The notes: generated by a model not told the origin, from the letters alone. A stretch of 64,000 nt of DNA from Paenibacillus peoriae (GCF_022531965.1 NZ_CP092831.1:2421001-2485000); one strand, 5' to 3'; shown: positions 17,848 to 26,037, counted from the first letter of the stretch. Translations and numbers: made by a program.

Positions 17848-18632
17848 ATATAGAAGTCGAATGCGTGACCTTCAGTATTCACGACAAACGGCTGATCGAC
17901 GGCATCTGTCTCCAGGTAAAAGCAGGGGAGCTAGTCGGATTGATCGGTCCGAATGGCAGCGGGAAATCAACGTTGCTCAAAAATATGTATCGTGTGCTAA
18001 AGCCTGATAGTGGTGTAGTTACGTTGGATGGCCAGGATATGCTGCGGATGAAGTATAAAGAGACGGCCCGACAAATGGCAGTGGTGAGTCAGGATGCGCC
18101 GCAAACGTTTGATTTCTCAGTACGGGACATCGTCCTGATGGGTCGCCATCCGCATAAGAAACTGTTGGAAGCAGATACTGTCGTCGATCATGAACTGGTC
18201 GAGCAGGCGCTGGAGCGGGTAGGCATGAATGCTCAGGCAGATCAGGGCTTTGCCACCTTGTCTGGCGGCGAAAAGCAACGGGTATTGATCGCCAGAGCTT
18301 TGGCCGGGCAGGCGAAATTTCTTGTTTTGGATGAGCCGACGAATCATCTGGACATCCGGTATCAGCTGCAAATTCTGGATTTGGTCAAAACACTTCGGAT
18401 AACTACGCTAGCTGCACTGCATGATTTGAATTTAGCGGCATTTTATTGTGATCGAATGTATGTATTAAAAGAAGGCAAAGTGGTAGCCTCCGGCATAACA
18501 GAGGATGTGCTTCAGCCAGACCTGCTGTGGAGTGTATTCGGGGTCGAGACAGAAATCTGCATTCATCCAAAAACCGGAAAGCCGAATATTACCTTCTTAC
18601 CGGATTCTCTCAGGAGAGGAGGCCATCCATGA
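17844..18632 (+). CDS. Fec-type ABC importer ATPase
   Basis: 262 residues with all ABC motifs: Walker A GPNGSGKST (about 37-45), Q-loop VSQDAP, signature LSGGEKQR, Walker B LVLDEPTNHLD and the switch His in AALHDLNLA. The sequence VLMGRHPHKK after the Q-loop is typical of FecE/BtuD-type importers. It powers the preceding permease, with which it overlaps by 4 nt. Confidence 0.92.
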   Translation: MNIEVECVTFSIHDKRLIDGICLQVKAGELVGLIGPNGSGKSTLLKNMYRVLKPDSGVVTLDGQDMLRMKYKETARQMAVVSQDAPQTFDFSVRDIVLMGRHPHKKLLEADTVVDHELVEQALERVGMNAQADQGFATLSGGEKQRVLIARALAGQAKFLVLDEPTNHLDIRYQLQILDLVKTLRITTLAALHDLNLAAFYCDRMYVLKEGKVVASGITEDVLQPDLLWSVFGVETEICIHPKTGKPNITFLPDSLRRGGHP

Positions 18633-18696
18633 TGTTAACAGAAAAGGCGATACGATGAGGTAAGATTAACTACAAATAAAAGAGGAGACGGTACAT

Positions 18697-19719
18697 ATGA
18701 AAAGATATAGCAGGCCCGCGTTACCGCTGGTTATGCTCGCTTTGGCAATGATGCTGTTGTTATCAGCCTGTGCAGCAGGAAACACGGCCCAAACAAGCGA
18801 TCCATCCGCAAACGGGCAGCAACCTGCCGCATCCCAATCAGCAACCAAGGAGACGTCGGTAGAGCTTGAGAACATGGGCGTTAAAATGGCATTTCCCGAG
18901 GCGCCTAAACGCGCGGTTACACTGAACCAGCACGCGACTGAGGTTATGCTGGCTCTTGGACTGGAATCCTCTATGGTAGGAACTGCGTATTTGGATGATC
19001 AGATTTTGCCAAAATATAAGGCTCAATATGACAAAATCCCGGTACTGGCCGAACAATATCCGTCCAAAGAGGTGTTTATGGCCGCTGCACCGGATTTTGC
19101 CTATGCGGGCTGGAAGAGTGCCTTTAATGATAAAAATCTGGGTTCCCGTGAGGAGCTAGCCAAACAAGGGGTGCTGACCTATATACAGGAGTCCTCAAAT
19201 AAGTCGGGCCCCACATTAGAAGATGTATATCAGGATATACTAAATATTGGGCGTATTTTTAGGGTTGAGGAGCGTGCAGAAAAGCTGGTAAATGAAATGC
19301 GTGAACAAGTGCAGTCCATTCTGACTCAAATTGGTGTTGTTGAACAGGCACCCAAGGTGTTTGTTTATGACAGCGGAGAAGACAAGCCCTTTACGGCTGC
19401 CAACAATTATCTAACGTCTTTGATTGAAAGTGTGAAGGCGAAAAATATTTTTGATGATATCGACAAAAGTTTTACTGAGGTAAGCTGGGAAGAGGTTGTG
19501 AACCGTAATCCTGACGTCATTGTCATTCTCGACTATGGAGATACTTCACTGGCGGATAAAGAGAAGCTACTCCTGAGCAAGCCTGCATTAGCTGGTGTGG
19601 AAGCGATCAAAAATAAACGCTTTATAGTCCTGCCATTGTCCGCGGCGGCTGAAGGCGTGCGTGCACCAATTGCACTGAAAACCTTGGCTGCAGGCTTGTA
19701 CCCGGACAAAGTGAAGTAA
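18697..19719 (+). CDS. Fec-type substrate-binding lipoprotein
   Basis: 340 residues. Lipoprotein signal peptide ends at LLLSAC (Cys about 25), then a Ser/Thr/Gln linker. The mature protein is of the helix-spanned FecB/BtuF type (VTLNQHATEVMLALGL near the start, then EVFMAAAPDFAYAG). AGAGGAGA lies before the ATG, 64 bp after the ATPase. It should deliver ligand to the 16723-18632 transporter. The ligand is unknown; no metallophore synthesis genes are in the window. No strong His-rich metal site is visible, which fits a chelated rather than a free metal ligand. Confidence 0.87.
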   Translation: MKRYSRPALPLVMLALAMMLLLSACAAGNTAQTSDPSANGQQPAASQSATKETSVELENMGVKMAFPEAPKRAVTLNQHATEVMLALGLESSMVGTAYLDDQILPKYKAQYDKIPVLAEQYPSKEVFMAAAPDFAYAGWKSAFNDKNLGSREELAKQGVLTYIQESSNKSGPTLEDVYQDILNIGRIFRVEERAEKLVNEMREQVQSILTQIGVVEQAPKVFVYDSGEDKPFTAANNYLTSLIESVKAKNIFDDIDKSFTEVSWEEVVNRNPDVIVILDYGDTSLADKEKLLLSKPALAGVEAIKNKRFIVLPLSAAAEGVRAPIALKTLAAGLYPDKVK

Positions 19720-19824
19720 ACAAACAAAAGAGTTGCCAAAACATTGACGAACCTTGCCTAAACTGTTAAACTTGCTAATGCGTAAAGGTTACGTTTATCA
19801 AACGCTTATTTTTTTATCACCAAA

Positions 19825-19839
19825 TCGTAATAATTACGG
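19825..19839. promoter_or_regulatory. Zur box before znuC
   Basis: TCGTAATAATTACGG matches 13 of 14 positions of the Zur consensus. It lies 98 bp upstream of the znuC start, inside a longer open frame that begins at 19754, which argues that the longer frame is not translated. Confidence 0.85.
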
Positions 19840-19936
19840 TAGATGGTTTAATGATCATAAACGACCTGGAGAATCTGCGCAAAGGATGATTGCTCAGATG
19901 GCTCCAGGCTTTTTAAAGGAAAAGGAGATTTGCGTC

Positions 19937-20644
19937 ATGTTATTGGCCTCATTGGAACAGGTCACATTTGGCTACGGAGATGTTCCTAACTTGGTGGATG
20001 CCAATGTTGAAATTTTTTCGGGAGAATTTGTAGCCATTACCGGACCGAATGGTGCTTCCAAGTCAACCATGCTCAAACTGTTGCTCGGCTTGCTTCAGCC
20101 TTGGAAGGGCAAGGTGTTCATGTCTAATCGTACAGGTGAAGGCAAAAAGCTCGTTGTTGGATTTGTATCCCAACAAATTGCCGCCTTCAATGGCGGATTT
20201 CCAAGTACGATTTTGGAATTTGTCCGTTCAGGAAGATATACTCATGGCTCTTGGTTACGCCGTATGCGGTCTGAGGATCATGATCTGACGGAGCAGGCGC
20301 TGCGTCAGGTAGGCATGTGGGATTTGCGTCACCGTAAAATCGGCGAATTGTCCGGTGGACAGAAGCAGCGTATTTGTGTGGCAAGAGCGCTCGCTCAGGA
20401 ATCGGATTTGCTCATTTTGGATGAGCCTACGACCGGAATGGATCAGGAAAGCCGCTACCACTTCTACGATCTGATGAATCAACAGGTTAAGGAATATGGA
20501 AGAACCGTGGTCATGGTGACCCATGGACTATCGGAAGTGCAACATTATCTGGATCGAATTATTGAGCTTGAGAGGAAGGAAGATGGCGGATGGAAATGTT
20601 GCACTACGACTTCATGCAGCGGGCATTTTGTGCCGGTGGGGTAA
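19937..20644 (+). CDS. znuC: Zinc ABC transporter ATPase ZnuC/AdcC
   Basis: The start is ATG 19937 with AAAGGAGA before it; the upstream frame to 19754 would contain the Zur box and lacks a binding site. 235 residues. The P-loop reads GPNGASKST, with Ser in place of the last Gly before Lys. Signature LSGGQKQR, Walker B LLILDEPTTGMD and the switch His in VTHGL are intact. The gene overlaps znuB by 55 nt and ends in a Cys-rich tail (CCTTTSC) forced by that overlap. It energises Mn/Zn-type import through ZnuB. Confidence 0.92.
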   Translation: MLLASLEQVTFGYGDVPNLVDANVEIFSGEFVAITGPNGASKSTMLKLLLGLLQPWKGKVFMSNRTGEGKKLVVGFVSQQIAAFNGGFPSTILEFVRSGRYTHGSWLRRMRSEDHDLTEQALRQVGMWDLRHRKIGELSGGQKQRICVARALAQESDLLILDEPTTGMDQESRYHFYDLMNQQVKEYGRTVVMVTHGLSEVQHYLDRIIELERKEDGGWKCCTTTSCSGHFVPVG

Positions 20645-21438
20645 TTGCACTGCTGGCCTCGGTGCTTGGAGTATACTTGATGCTACGGCGTCAGGCTCTC
20701 ATGGCGGACATGCTATCGCATGTATCGCTGGCAGGGGTGGCAGCAGGTGCCTATTTAGGCATTAACCCGACGATAACCGGATTTATTGTTGCCGTAATCG
20801 GCGCGATTATCGTTGAGTACGTCCGCAGGTCTTATAAAACATATAGTGAGATATCTGTGGCTATTATTATGGTAGGTGGCCTCTCGACGGCCGTTATTTT
20901 AATGAATCTGAATCAGAGCATCAACAAAGGATTTTCCGCTTATTTATTTGGTTCGGTAGTAGCTGTCAATCAGACAGAGCTGATGTTGATGATCGTTGTG
21001 GCTGTGATCGGAGGTATTTTCTTTTTCGTGTTTCGGCGCCCTTTGTATCAGATTACTTTTGATGAAGAAACGGCGAAGACCAACGGTCTTCCTGTCAAGT
21101 CCATCTCATTTGCATTTAGTATTTTAACAGGGATGATTGTAGCTGCTGCAATGCCGATTGTCGGTGTGCTGCTTGTCTCCTCACTCATCGTGCTCCCTGC
21201 AGCGCTGGCGATTCGAATTGCACCGAGCTTCGCGGCAGCCATCTGGATATCTATGGTCACTGCATTGATCGGCGTATTTATGGGTTTAACGGCATCGTAT
21301 GAACTTAGTACACCCCCAGGGGGGACAATTGCCATGGTGCTGTTATTATTCCTGATTGTAGGAGCTGGTATACAAAAGCTGGTCCGCAAGCTGGGCAAGC
21401 AACAGGCTTCGCGACGGCAGAATGCGGCAGGTCAGTGA
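20590..21438 (+). CDS. znuB: Zinc ABC transporter permease ZnuB/AdcB
   Basis: 282 residues of the ABC-3 permease family with about eight or nine membrane helices; typical early motif RQALMADMLSHVSLAGVA. GAGGAAGGAAG precedes the ATG within the end of znuC. It forms the channel for Zn2+ delivered by ZnuA, whose gene is 54 bp downstream. Confidence 0.94.
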   Translation: MEMLHYDFMQRAFCAGGVIALLASVLGVYLMLRRQALMADMLSHVSLAGVAAGAYLGINPTITGFIVAVIGAIIVEYVRRSYKTYSEISVAIIMVGGLSTAVILMNLNQSINKGFSAYLFGSVVAVNQTELMLMIVVAVIGGIFFFVFRRPLYQITFDEETAKTNGLPVKSISFAFSILTGMIVAAAMPIVGVLLVSSLIVLPAALAIRIAPSFAAAIWISMVTALIGVFMGLTASYELSTPPGGTIAMVLLLFLIVGAGIQKLVRKLGKQQASRRQNAAGQ

Positions 21439-21492
21439 GTGTAATTACAGTGAGAATAACTAAAAAATCTAACGGATAAAGGAGTAATGAAT

Positions 21493-22482
21493 ATGAATAC
21501 ATGGTTCAAAAAATCATTTGTATTGTCTGCGGGACTAGCACTTATTTTGTCTGGCTGCGGAGCCAAATCTGATAATACAGCTACAAACGCTTCCCAAACC
21601 GAGCCGAATGCGGCACAAACAGCAGACAAGCTGAATGTGGTCACCACTTTTTATCCAATGTATGAATTTACCAAGCAAGTTGCTGGAGACCATGCTAACG
21701 TAACCGCGTTGATTCCAGCTGGTGCCGAGCCGCATGACTGGGAACCGAGCGCCAAAGATATGGCACAGGTAAAGGATGCTGACGTGTTTGTTTATAACGG
21801 TATCGTCGAAGGCTGGGCAGAACAGGCTTTGAGTAGCGCGTCCAACGATAAGCGTGTTGTAGTTGAAGCGAGCAAAGGGTTAAACCTGATGGAAGGCACC
21901 GCTGAGGAGGAAGAAGGAGAAGAAGCACATGCAGAGGAAGGCCATGATCACGATCATGTGATGGACCCTCATGTATGGCTTAATCCAGTCTTGGCCCAAA
22001 AAGAAGTGGAGTCCATTGAAGCAGGGCTTGTAGCAGCCGATCCAGCAAACAAAGCTGATTATGAGAAAAACGCTGATGCTTATATCGCCAAGCTGAAAGA
22101 GCTGGATACCGAGTTCAAAACAGGTCTGAAAGATGTAAAACGTAAAGACTTTATTACGCAGCATGCTGCTTTTGGTTATTTAGCTAAGCAATATGGTCTG
22201 ACCCAAGTACCCATTGCCGGATTATCTCCAGAGCAAGAGCCTACACCGGACAAGCTGGCGGGTATTATCAAATTCGCTAAAGAAAATAATGTTAAAACGA
22301 TTTTCTTCGAAACTCTTGTTGATCCGAAGGTCGCTGAGACCGTAGCTACTGAAATCGGTTCAAAAACCGATGTACTGAATCCGCTCGAAGGATTGACGGA
22401 TGAAGACAAACAGAAGAACCTGGATTACCTTGGTGTGATGAAAAACAATCTGGAGGCTTTGAAAAAAGCTCTGAATGAATAA
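21493..22482 (+). CDS. znuA: Zinc-binding lipoprotein ZnuA/AdcA
   Basis: ATG 21493 is 8 nt from GGAG; the ATG 6 nt earlier is too close. The lipobox LILSGC is followed by a cluster A-I metal-binding protein. The acidic His-rich loop (EEEEGEEAHAEEGHDHDH) is typical of zinc rather than manganese members. Likely zinc ligands are seen in PHDWEP, DPHVWLNP, QHAAFGY and the late Glu/Asp region. It captures Zn2+ for ZnuBC. Zur-controlled through the box at 19825. Confidence 0.94.
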   Translation: MNTWFKKSFVLSAGLALILSGCGAKSDNTATNASQTEPNAAQTADKLNVVTTFYPMYEFTKQVAGDHANVTALIPAGAEPHDWEPSAKDMAQVKDADVFVYNGIVEGWAEQALSSASNDKRVVVEASKGLNLMEGTAEEEEGEEAHAEEGHDHDHVMDPHVWLNPVLAQKEVESIEAGLVAADPANKADYEKNADAYIAKLKELDTEFKTGLKDVKRKDFITQHAAFGYLAKQYGLTQVPIAGLSPEQEPTPDKLAGIIKFAKENNVKTIFFETLVDPKVAETVATEIGSKTDVLNPLEGLTDEDKQKNLDYLGVMKNNLEALKKALNE

Positions 22483-22507
22483 GAAATGCTAAACGAATAA
22501 GTTTATA

Positions 22508-22543
22508 AACTGACGTCGGAATGATACCGACGTCAGTTTTTTT
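22508..22543 (+). terminator. Terminator of znuCBA
   Basis: Stem AACTGACGTCGG with CCGACGTCAGTT around AATGATA, followed by seven T. Confidence 0.92.
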
Positions 22544-22814
22544 ATAACTATCCAAGAAGATTGTGCTTTTATGGCTAGTGCTCAAGATACAGTAGATATA
22601 TAGTCCTTTGTAATTTGCTTTTCAGAAATGATTTACGTCATTGTGAAACGTTTTTTTGAAAACTAATTCTGTAGTAGCTAGTTTCAAATTTCTTTTATAA
22701 TTCATTGGTAGCGTTTTTATTTTTACAGATTCTTTCTATTAATTTTACCAGTTTTTTCACCGATATTGAAGTTTGGGCGTGCATATCATTTGACAACGGA
22801 TTGGAGAGATTAAT
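22544..22814. other. AT-rich intergenic region before the cheY-like gene
   Basis: With the preceding terminator, about 330 bp hold no gene. The sequence is AT-rich with no open frame, strong promoter or clear hairpin. A TTGACA at about 22790 is too close to the start of the next gene to be its -35 box. Confidence 0.4.
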
Positions 22815-23177
22815 TTGGCAGCAGTTATAGTAGTGGATGATTCTTTGTTTATGCGTTCTGTACTTAAAGATATTCTTTTGGATTTAGGTCACGCTGTTAT
22901 TGCGGAAGCAGAAAACGGGTATGATGCTGTTTTGAAATACGCACACTTTCGTCCCGATTTAATCACCATGGATATTAATATGCCTAAGATGGACGGGCTT
23001 GAGGCTGTTAAAAAGATCATAGAACTTGATCCCCAAGCCAACATTTTGATGTGTTCTGCTTTGGGGCAGCAGGAAGCGATTATAAAAGCATTTCAGGCAG
23101 GTGCAAAAGACTTTATTGTTAAGCCATTTGAGATGGAAAGGGTCGTGAATGCAGTCACAAAATTGCTTGATAGTTAA
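22815..23177 (+). CDS. Single-domain CheY-like response regulator
   Basis: 120 residues forming only a receiver domain. The acidic pocket (VVDDS), phospho-acceptor D in MDINMPKMDG, the Ser in MCSALG and the Lys in IVKPFE are present. It starts at TTG with GGAGAG upstream. There is no output domain, so it acts by protein contact, like CheY. The closest cue is the next gene, 85 bp downstream and of unknown function; no chemotaxis or kinase gene is near. Confidence 0.92.
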   Translation: MAAVIVVDDSLFMRSVLKDILLDLGHAVIAEAENGYDAVLKYAHFRPDLITMDINMPKMDGLEAVKKIIELDPQANILMCSALGQQEAIIKAFQAGAKDFIVKPFEMERVVNAVTKLLDS

Positions 23178-23262
23178 TGAATCAAGATTTTTAATACATA
23201 ATTATTGAACATGTAGAAGCAGGAATTCCATGCTTATTTTCACGAATATGGAGATGAATAGA

Positions 23263-23751
23263 ATGAGCAATCGAGTGTTGTCTCAAAAAGTATTTATAGA
23301 CGAACTGATCGCTACGATCAAGAAAGGAGGGCTTGTCCCTGTAAATTATGAACAACTCGTCAGCGAACAAAGAGAAAGAATGGATGCTCTTAACAATGAA
23401 CTCACCCTTCGAATTGAGGGATTAGAGACAGATTTGATCTCTGCTTCGACATATTCCATTCCTTTTGCCAATGGCGAAATTATGTTTCTTGCTCGCTATA
23501 TTGTACTCATTGGGGATCATACCGAGGGATACTTTGTGTTCTATCGAGCAGAAGACTGTGAAAGCCCAGAGGAATATCAGTTTTTAACAAGCTCTTATCA
23601 ACTTCCCCATTTATTACTTGAATTATCTCTTTCTTTAAAAGAACATGGTACTAATGAGCCGCTTGATATTCTCACTTATTGGAATGGCCCTGTCCATCCT
23701 CTGAAAGATTTGAATAAAGAAGATATTAAGCTATCCACTTATGAATTTTAA
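23263..23751 (+). CDS. Uncharacterised partner of the CheY-like protein
   Basis: ATG 23263 has GGAG 9 nt upstream; earlier in-frame ATGs lack one. 162 residues: an N-terminal helical part with a predicted coiled coil (about 20-50, LVSEQRERMDALNNELTLRI) and a C-terminal alpha/beta part (FANGEIMFLARYIVLIGDH). No family recognised. The position behind a stand-alone receiver and before a terminator suggests a two-gene unit; it could be the target or a regulator of the receiver. Confidence 0.6.
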   Translation: MSNRVLSQKVFIDELIATIKKGGLVPVNYEQLVSEQRERMDALNNELTLRIEGLETDLISASTYSIPFANGEIMFLARYIVLIGDHTEGYFVFYRAEDCESPEEYQFLTSSYQLPHLLLELSLSLKEHGTNEPLDILTYWNGPVHPLKDLNKEDIKLSTYEF

Positions 23752-23752
23752 T

Positions 23753-23789
23753 TCCCTTGAGAGAGTCAAATCCCTCAGGGGATTTTTTT
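23753..23789 (+). terminator. Terminator of the cheY-like unit
   Basis: TCCCTTGAG pairs with CTCAGGGGA, followed by seven T. Confidence 0.85.
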
Positions 23790-23855
23790 ACATTGATAAT
23801 CAAACGCATGTTCGCATATAATACAAACAAACGTTCTGATAAGGAGTGAAGGATC

Positions 23856-24050
23856 ATGTTGGAAAAATACGTGGGGCAGATCGTGGAAATCGTGTATTTG
23901 GATCGGAAGGGCAAACTGTCTCATCGGCGTATCGAGGTGCATCGTGTGCAGAATGGCTTGATACGAGCCACCTGTTTACAGACAGGCCAGCCACGTGTTT
24001 TTCGATTAGATCATGTATTGGCATGGCATCCGGTAACCAGAACAGCATAG
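23856..24050 (+). CDS. Small uncharacterised protein upstream of yolD-like gene
   Basis: 64 residues, preceded by AAGGAGTGAAGG. The sequence (MLEKYVGQIVEIVYLDRKG, then HRRIEVHRVQNG) is basic, predicted to form a small beta-barrel and reminiscent of the C-terminal strand-rich part of WYL-type domains. It is 12 bp before the YolD-like gene, so the two are probably one unit. Confidence 0.7.
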   Translation: MLEKYVGQIVEIVYLDRKGKLSHRRIEVHRVQNGLIRATCLQTGQPRVFRLDHVLAWHPVTRTA

Positions 24051-24062
24051 GAGGGGCTTACG

Positions 24063-24398
24063 ATGGGGAAAAAGCTTGAAGGAAATGGCATATGGGAAAG
24101 CTCGCGCATGATTTTGCCTGAGCATCGGGAGGCATATTTAAGACTGATGAAGGAGCAAGGTAGGCGCGGCAAACCGACACTGGACGATCAGGAAATGCAG
24201 CAGATTGAACAGGCCATCATCGTATCCTATAACGAACGTAAGCCTATTACGCTAAAAGTGTTCAATCCATTTGATGATGAGGAGCTGCGTGGACTGGTCA
24301 CGGTGATTAATACAAGTCGGCGAGAAGTGAAGCTGTCCCGTGGGGAAGAGGATTTTAGCTGGATTAAGTTGGAGGAAATTATCGAGGCGGATATATAA
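24063..24398 (+). CDS. YolD-like protein
   Basis: 111 residues, start ATG after AGGAGGGG. The PEHREAYLRLMKEQ stretch and the C-terminal GLVTVINTSRREVKLS followed by FSWIKLEEIIEADI fit the YolD family. In Bacillus, YolD-like genes are often next to Y-family polymerases (UvrX/YqjW) and SOS genes, but no polymerase is here. The role is therefore unknown; it may work with the small protein encoded just upstream. Confidence 0.82.
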   Translation: MGKKLEGNGIWESSRMILPEHREAYLRLMKEQGRRGKPTLDDQEMQQIEQAIIVSYNERKPITLKVFNPFDDEELRGLVTVINTSRREVKLSRGEEDFSWIKLEEIIEADI

Positions 24399-24522
24399 AA
24401 AACAGTCTGACTAAGTCGGAGTGCTTTTTACATTTGTCCCGCCGTTTTTTTAAAAATAAGATTGTAGCTCTATGAATTCATATTTAAAATAAAACTGTAA
24501 TTGCAAAAAGGAGGAGTTCAAT

Positions 24523-24864
24523 ATGAAAATAAGTAAAAATAATGCTGAACATTATATATGGGGAGATCAATGTGATGGTTGGCGCTTAGTGAAAAATAAG
24601 GATTTGAGTATTATTCATGAGCGGATGCCCGGAAATACTCATGAGGTCAGACATTATCATCATCATGCACGCCAATTTTTCTTTATTTTATCAGGTACAG
24701 CGGTACTTGAAGTGGATGGTGAACAAATCCAATTAGGATCTCAGGAAGGGTGTGAGATTCCTCCTATGGTACCCCATCAAATGTTTAATGAAACGAATGA
24801 GGATGTTGAATTTTTGGTTATCTCTCAGCCTGCGAGCAGAGGTGACCGGGTTCTGACCGAATAA
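24523..24864 (+). CDS. Cupin-domain protein
   Basis: 113 residues, AAAGGAGGAG before ATG. Cupin motif 1 is seen as EVRHYHHHARQFFFILSG, with His residues to bind metal, and motif 2 as IPPMVPHQMFN. Such small single cupins are enzymes or sugar/ligand-binding proteins; the function cannot be told. It stands alone between two terminator-like regions. Confidence 0.88.
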   Translation: MKISKNNAEHYIWGDQCDGWRLVKNKDLSIIHERMPGNTHEVRHYHHHARQFFFILSGTAVLEVDGEQIQLGSQEGCEIPPMVPHQMFNETNEDVEFLVISQPASRGDRVLTE

Positions 24865-24880
24865 CTTAGAGTATAAAAAT

Positions 24881-24927
24881 AAAACCAGCCTAGCACATAT
24901 AAATTAAGTGCCGACTGGTTTTTTATC
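24881..24927. terminator. Bidirectional terminator between cupin and aadK-like genes
   Basis: AAAACCAG pairs with CTGGTTTT with extra CAC/GTG pairing inside, ending in six T on the + strand and A-rich on the other side. Confidence 0.78.
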
Positions 24928-25795
24928 AATAAATGTCCTTAGCATCTGCTGGGAGAGCTTTTACGCGATGGAGATAGTTCGTAACACGTTGATCGTCCAG
25001 AGTCGGATATTCGTAACCATAATGGTTCGCTACTTCCAAGGCAACTTCTCTAAATAAATTTCCCATGATCAAAAGAGACTGCCACATATGTTCATAATCT
25101 GCATCCGCAAACGTTTGGATGTAGAGCGTCCAAAGTTCAGGCTCAAGATGGTTCTCGAAATATTTTCCCTGTTTACCCGGATCTGCAGTGAAGTCTGTTC
25201 GTATACCAATATGCCATTCCAGCATCAAGTGAAGCGCATCCCTTACAGGCCGATCTAGCATAAATTTGGCATAGGGCAGCTCCTGTCGCCATAATCCTTT
25301 AGCTACATAAGTACTGACCCACCAGAACTCGTTGCAGGAATTCGCATAGACTTGGGCAGTTGGAGGTATCGTCTTATAATCTTGAAGACTTGGCGGTAGG
25401 AAAGGCTCCACCAGTCCATCTTTATCCAGCAGCAGTACACTTAAGCTGTCTCGGGTCCAATTGGCGATGTTATTCGCAGGGTAGAGTGTAAGATCTATGC
25501 GATTGCCGTCCGTAAATAACATGAGAAAAACAAAGCGATCATGGGGCGTCGAAGTAGGTTCCATATGCTCATCGGGCGTCTGCATAATGATCAATTCACC
25601 AAAATGGTTGATCCAGCGACGTTCCTGAATAAAGCTGTCCATGGAAGATACGAGAAAGACGATATCAAAATCCTGAAAAACGTCTCGTGGAGCATGTGGA
25701 TTAGCGCGTGAACCATTCATAATCACGGCACGCACCCGTTCGTCCTCTTGAGCAAATTGGAGAATGGTATGCAGCATCTCTTGTTCACTTCTCAC
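24926..25795 (-). CDS. aadK: AadK/ANT(6)-like aminoglycoside nucleotidyltransferase
   Basis: The start chosen is GTG 25795, with GGAG 9 nt upstream, giving the N-terminus MRSEQEML as in Bacillus AadK; the GTG at 25810 has no binding site. 289 residues, close to the usual 284. The nucleotidyltransferase motif is intact: GSRANP, then DFDIVF with the two catalytic Asp, and a third acidic residue in RIDLTLYP. The conserved CNEFWWVSTYVAKGL is present. It should adenylylate streptomycin at the 6-hydroxyl. The first G of its start codon is the last base of the stop of a 28-codon ORF, so expression may be coupled to that ORF. Confidence 0.9.
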   Translation of the reverse strand: MRSEQEMLHTILQFAQEDERVRAVIMNGSRANPHAPRDVFQDFDIVFLVSSMDSFIQERRWINHFGELIIMQTPDEHMEPTSTPHDRFVFLMLFTDGNRIDLTLYPANNIANWTRDSLSVLLLDKDGLVEPFLPPSLQDYKTIPPTAQVYANSCNEFWWVSTYVAKGLWRQELPYAKFMLDRPVRDALHLMLEWHIGIRTDFTADPGKQGKYFENHLEPELWTLYIQTFADADYEHMWQSLLIMGNLFREVALEVANHYGYEYPTLDDQRVTNYLHRVKALPADAKDIY

Positions 25796-25881
25796 TATAA
25801 TTGTCTCCACAAGCGATATCGAAAGGAAAAAAACGTAGATAAGACAGCAGTAGAAATAATGGCCACCAGTTCAAGGATCAT
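25795..25881 (-). CDS. 28-codon hydrophobic ORF overlapping aadK (leader peptide candidate)
   Basis: A strong AGGAGG (25894-25899) precedes TTG-ATG (25884/25881), opening a 28-codon frame that begins MILELVAIIS and ends in a basic tail (YRLWRQL). The peptide is one membrane helix plus a positive end. Its TAG stop shares a base with the aadK GTG (TAGTG). This arrangement fits a coupled leader peptide, as in ribosome-targeting resistance genes, or a small membrane peptide. Both are inferences. Confidence 0.6.
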   Translation of the reverse strand: MILELVAIISTAVLSTFFSFRYRLWRQL

Positions 25882-25936
25882 CAAGAAAAACGACCTCCTG
25901 TAAGTTCAGTTTATCTGGAAAAAGTCTCCTGTACTT

Positions 25937-25965
25937 ACAATAGCCTATACACAGAAGCTACTCAA
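25937..25965 (-). promoter_or_regulatory. Promoter for leader-aadK
   Basis: On the minus strand TTGAGT (25965-25960), 17-bp spacer, TATTGT (25942-25937). This would give an untranslated leader of about 50 nt before the 28-codon ORF. Confidence 0.5.
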
Positions 25966-26037
25966 CTGTACTGCCAAGGCCCTGAAGTAACTTTATTTTT
26001 CGTTTTGGTTTCATCATATATTTCTATTTAGTTTTGG

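Noticed and set aside
19754..19936. N-terminal extension of znuC
   Set aside because: The Zur box lies inside it, there is no binding site at 19754, and ATG 19937 has AAAGGAGA and the normal family N-terminus.
24399..24450. Possible terminator after the YolD-like gene
   Set aside because: Pairing around AGTCTGACT/AGTCGGAGT leaves almost no loop and the T-run is short; not convincing.
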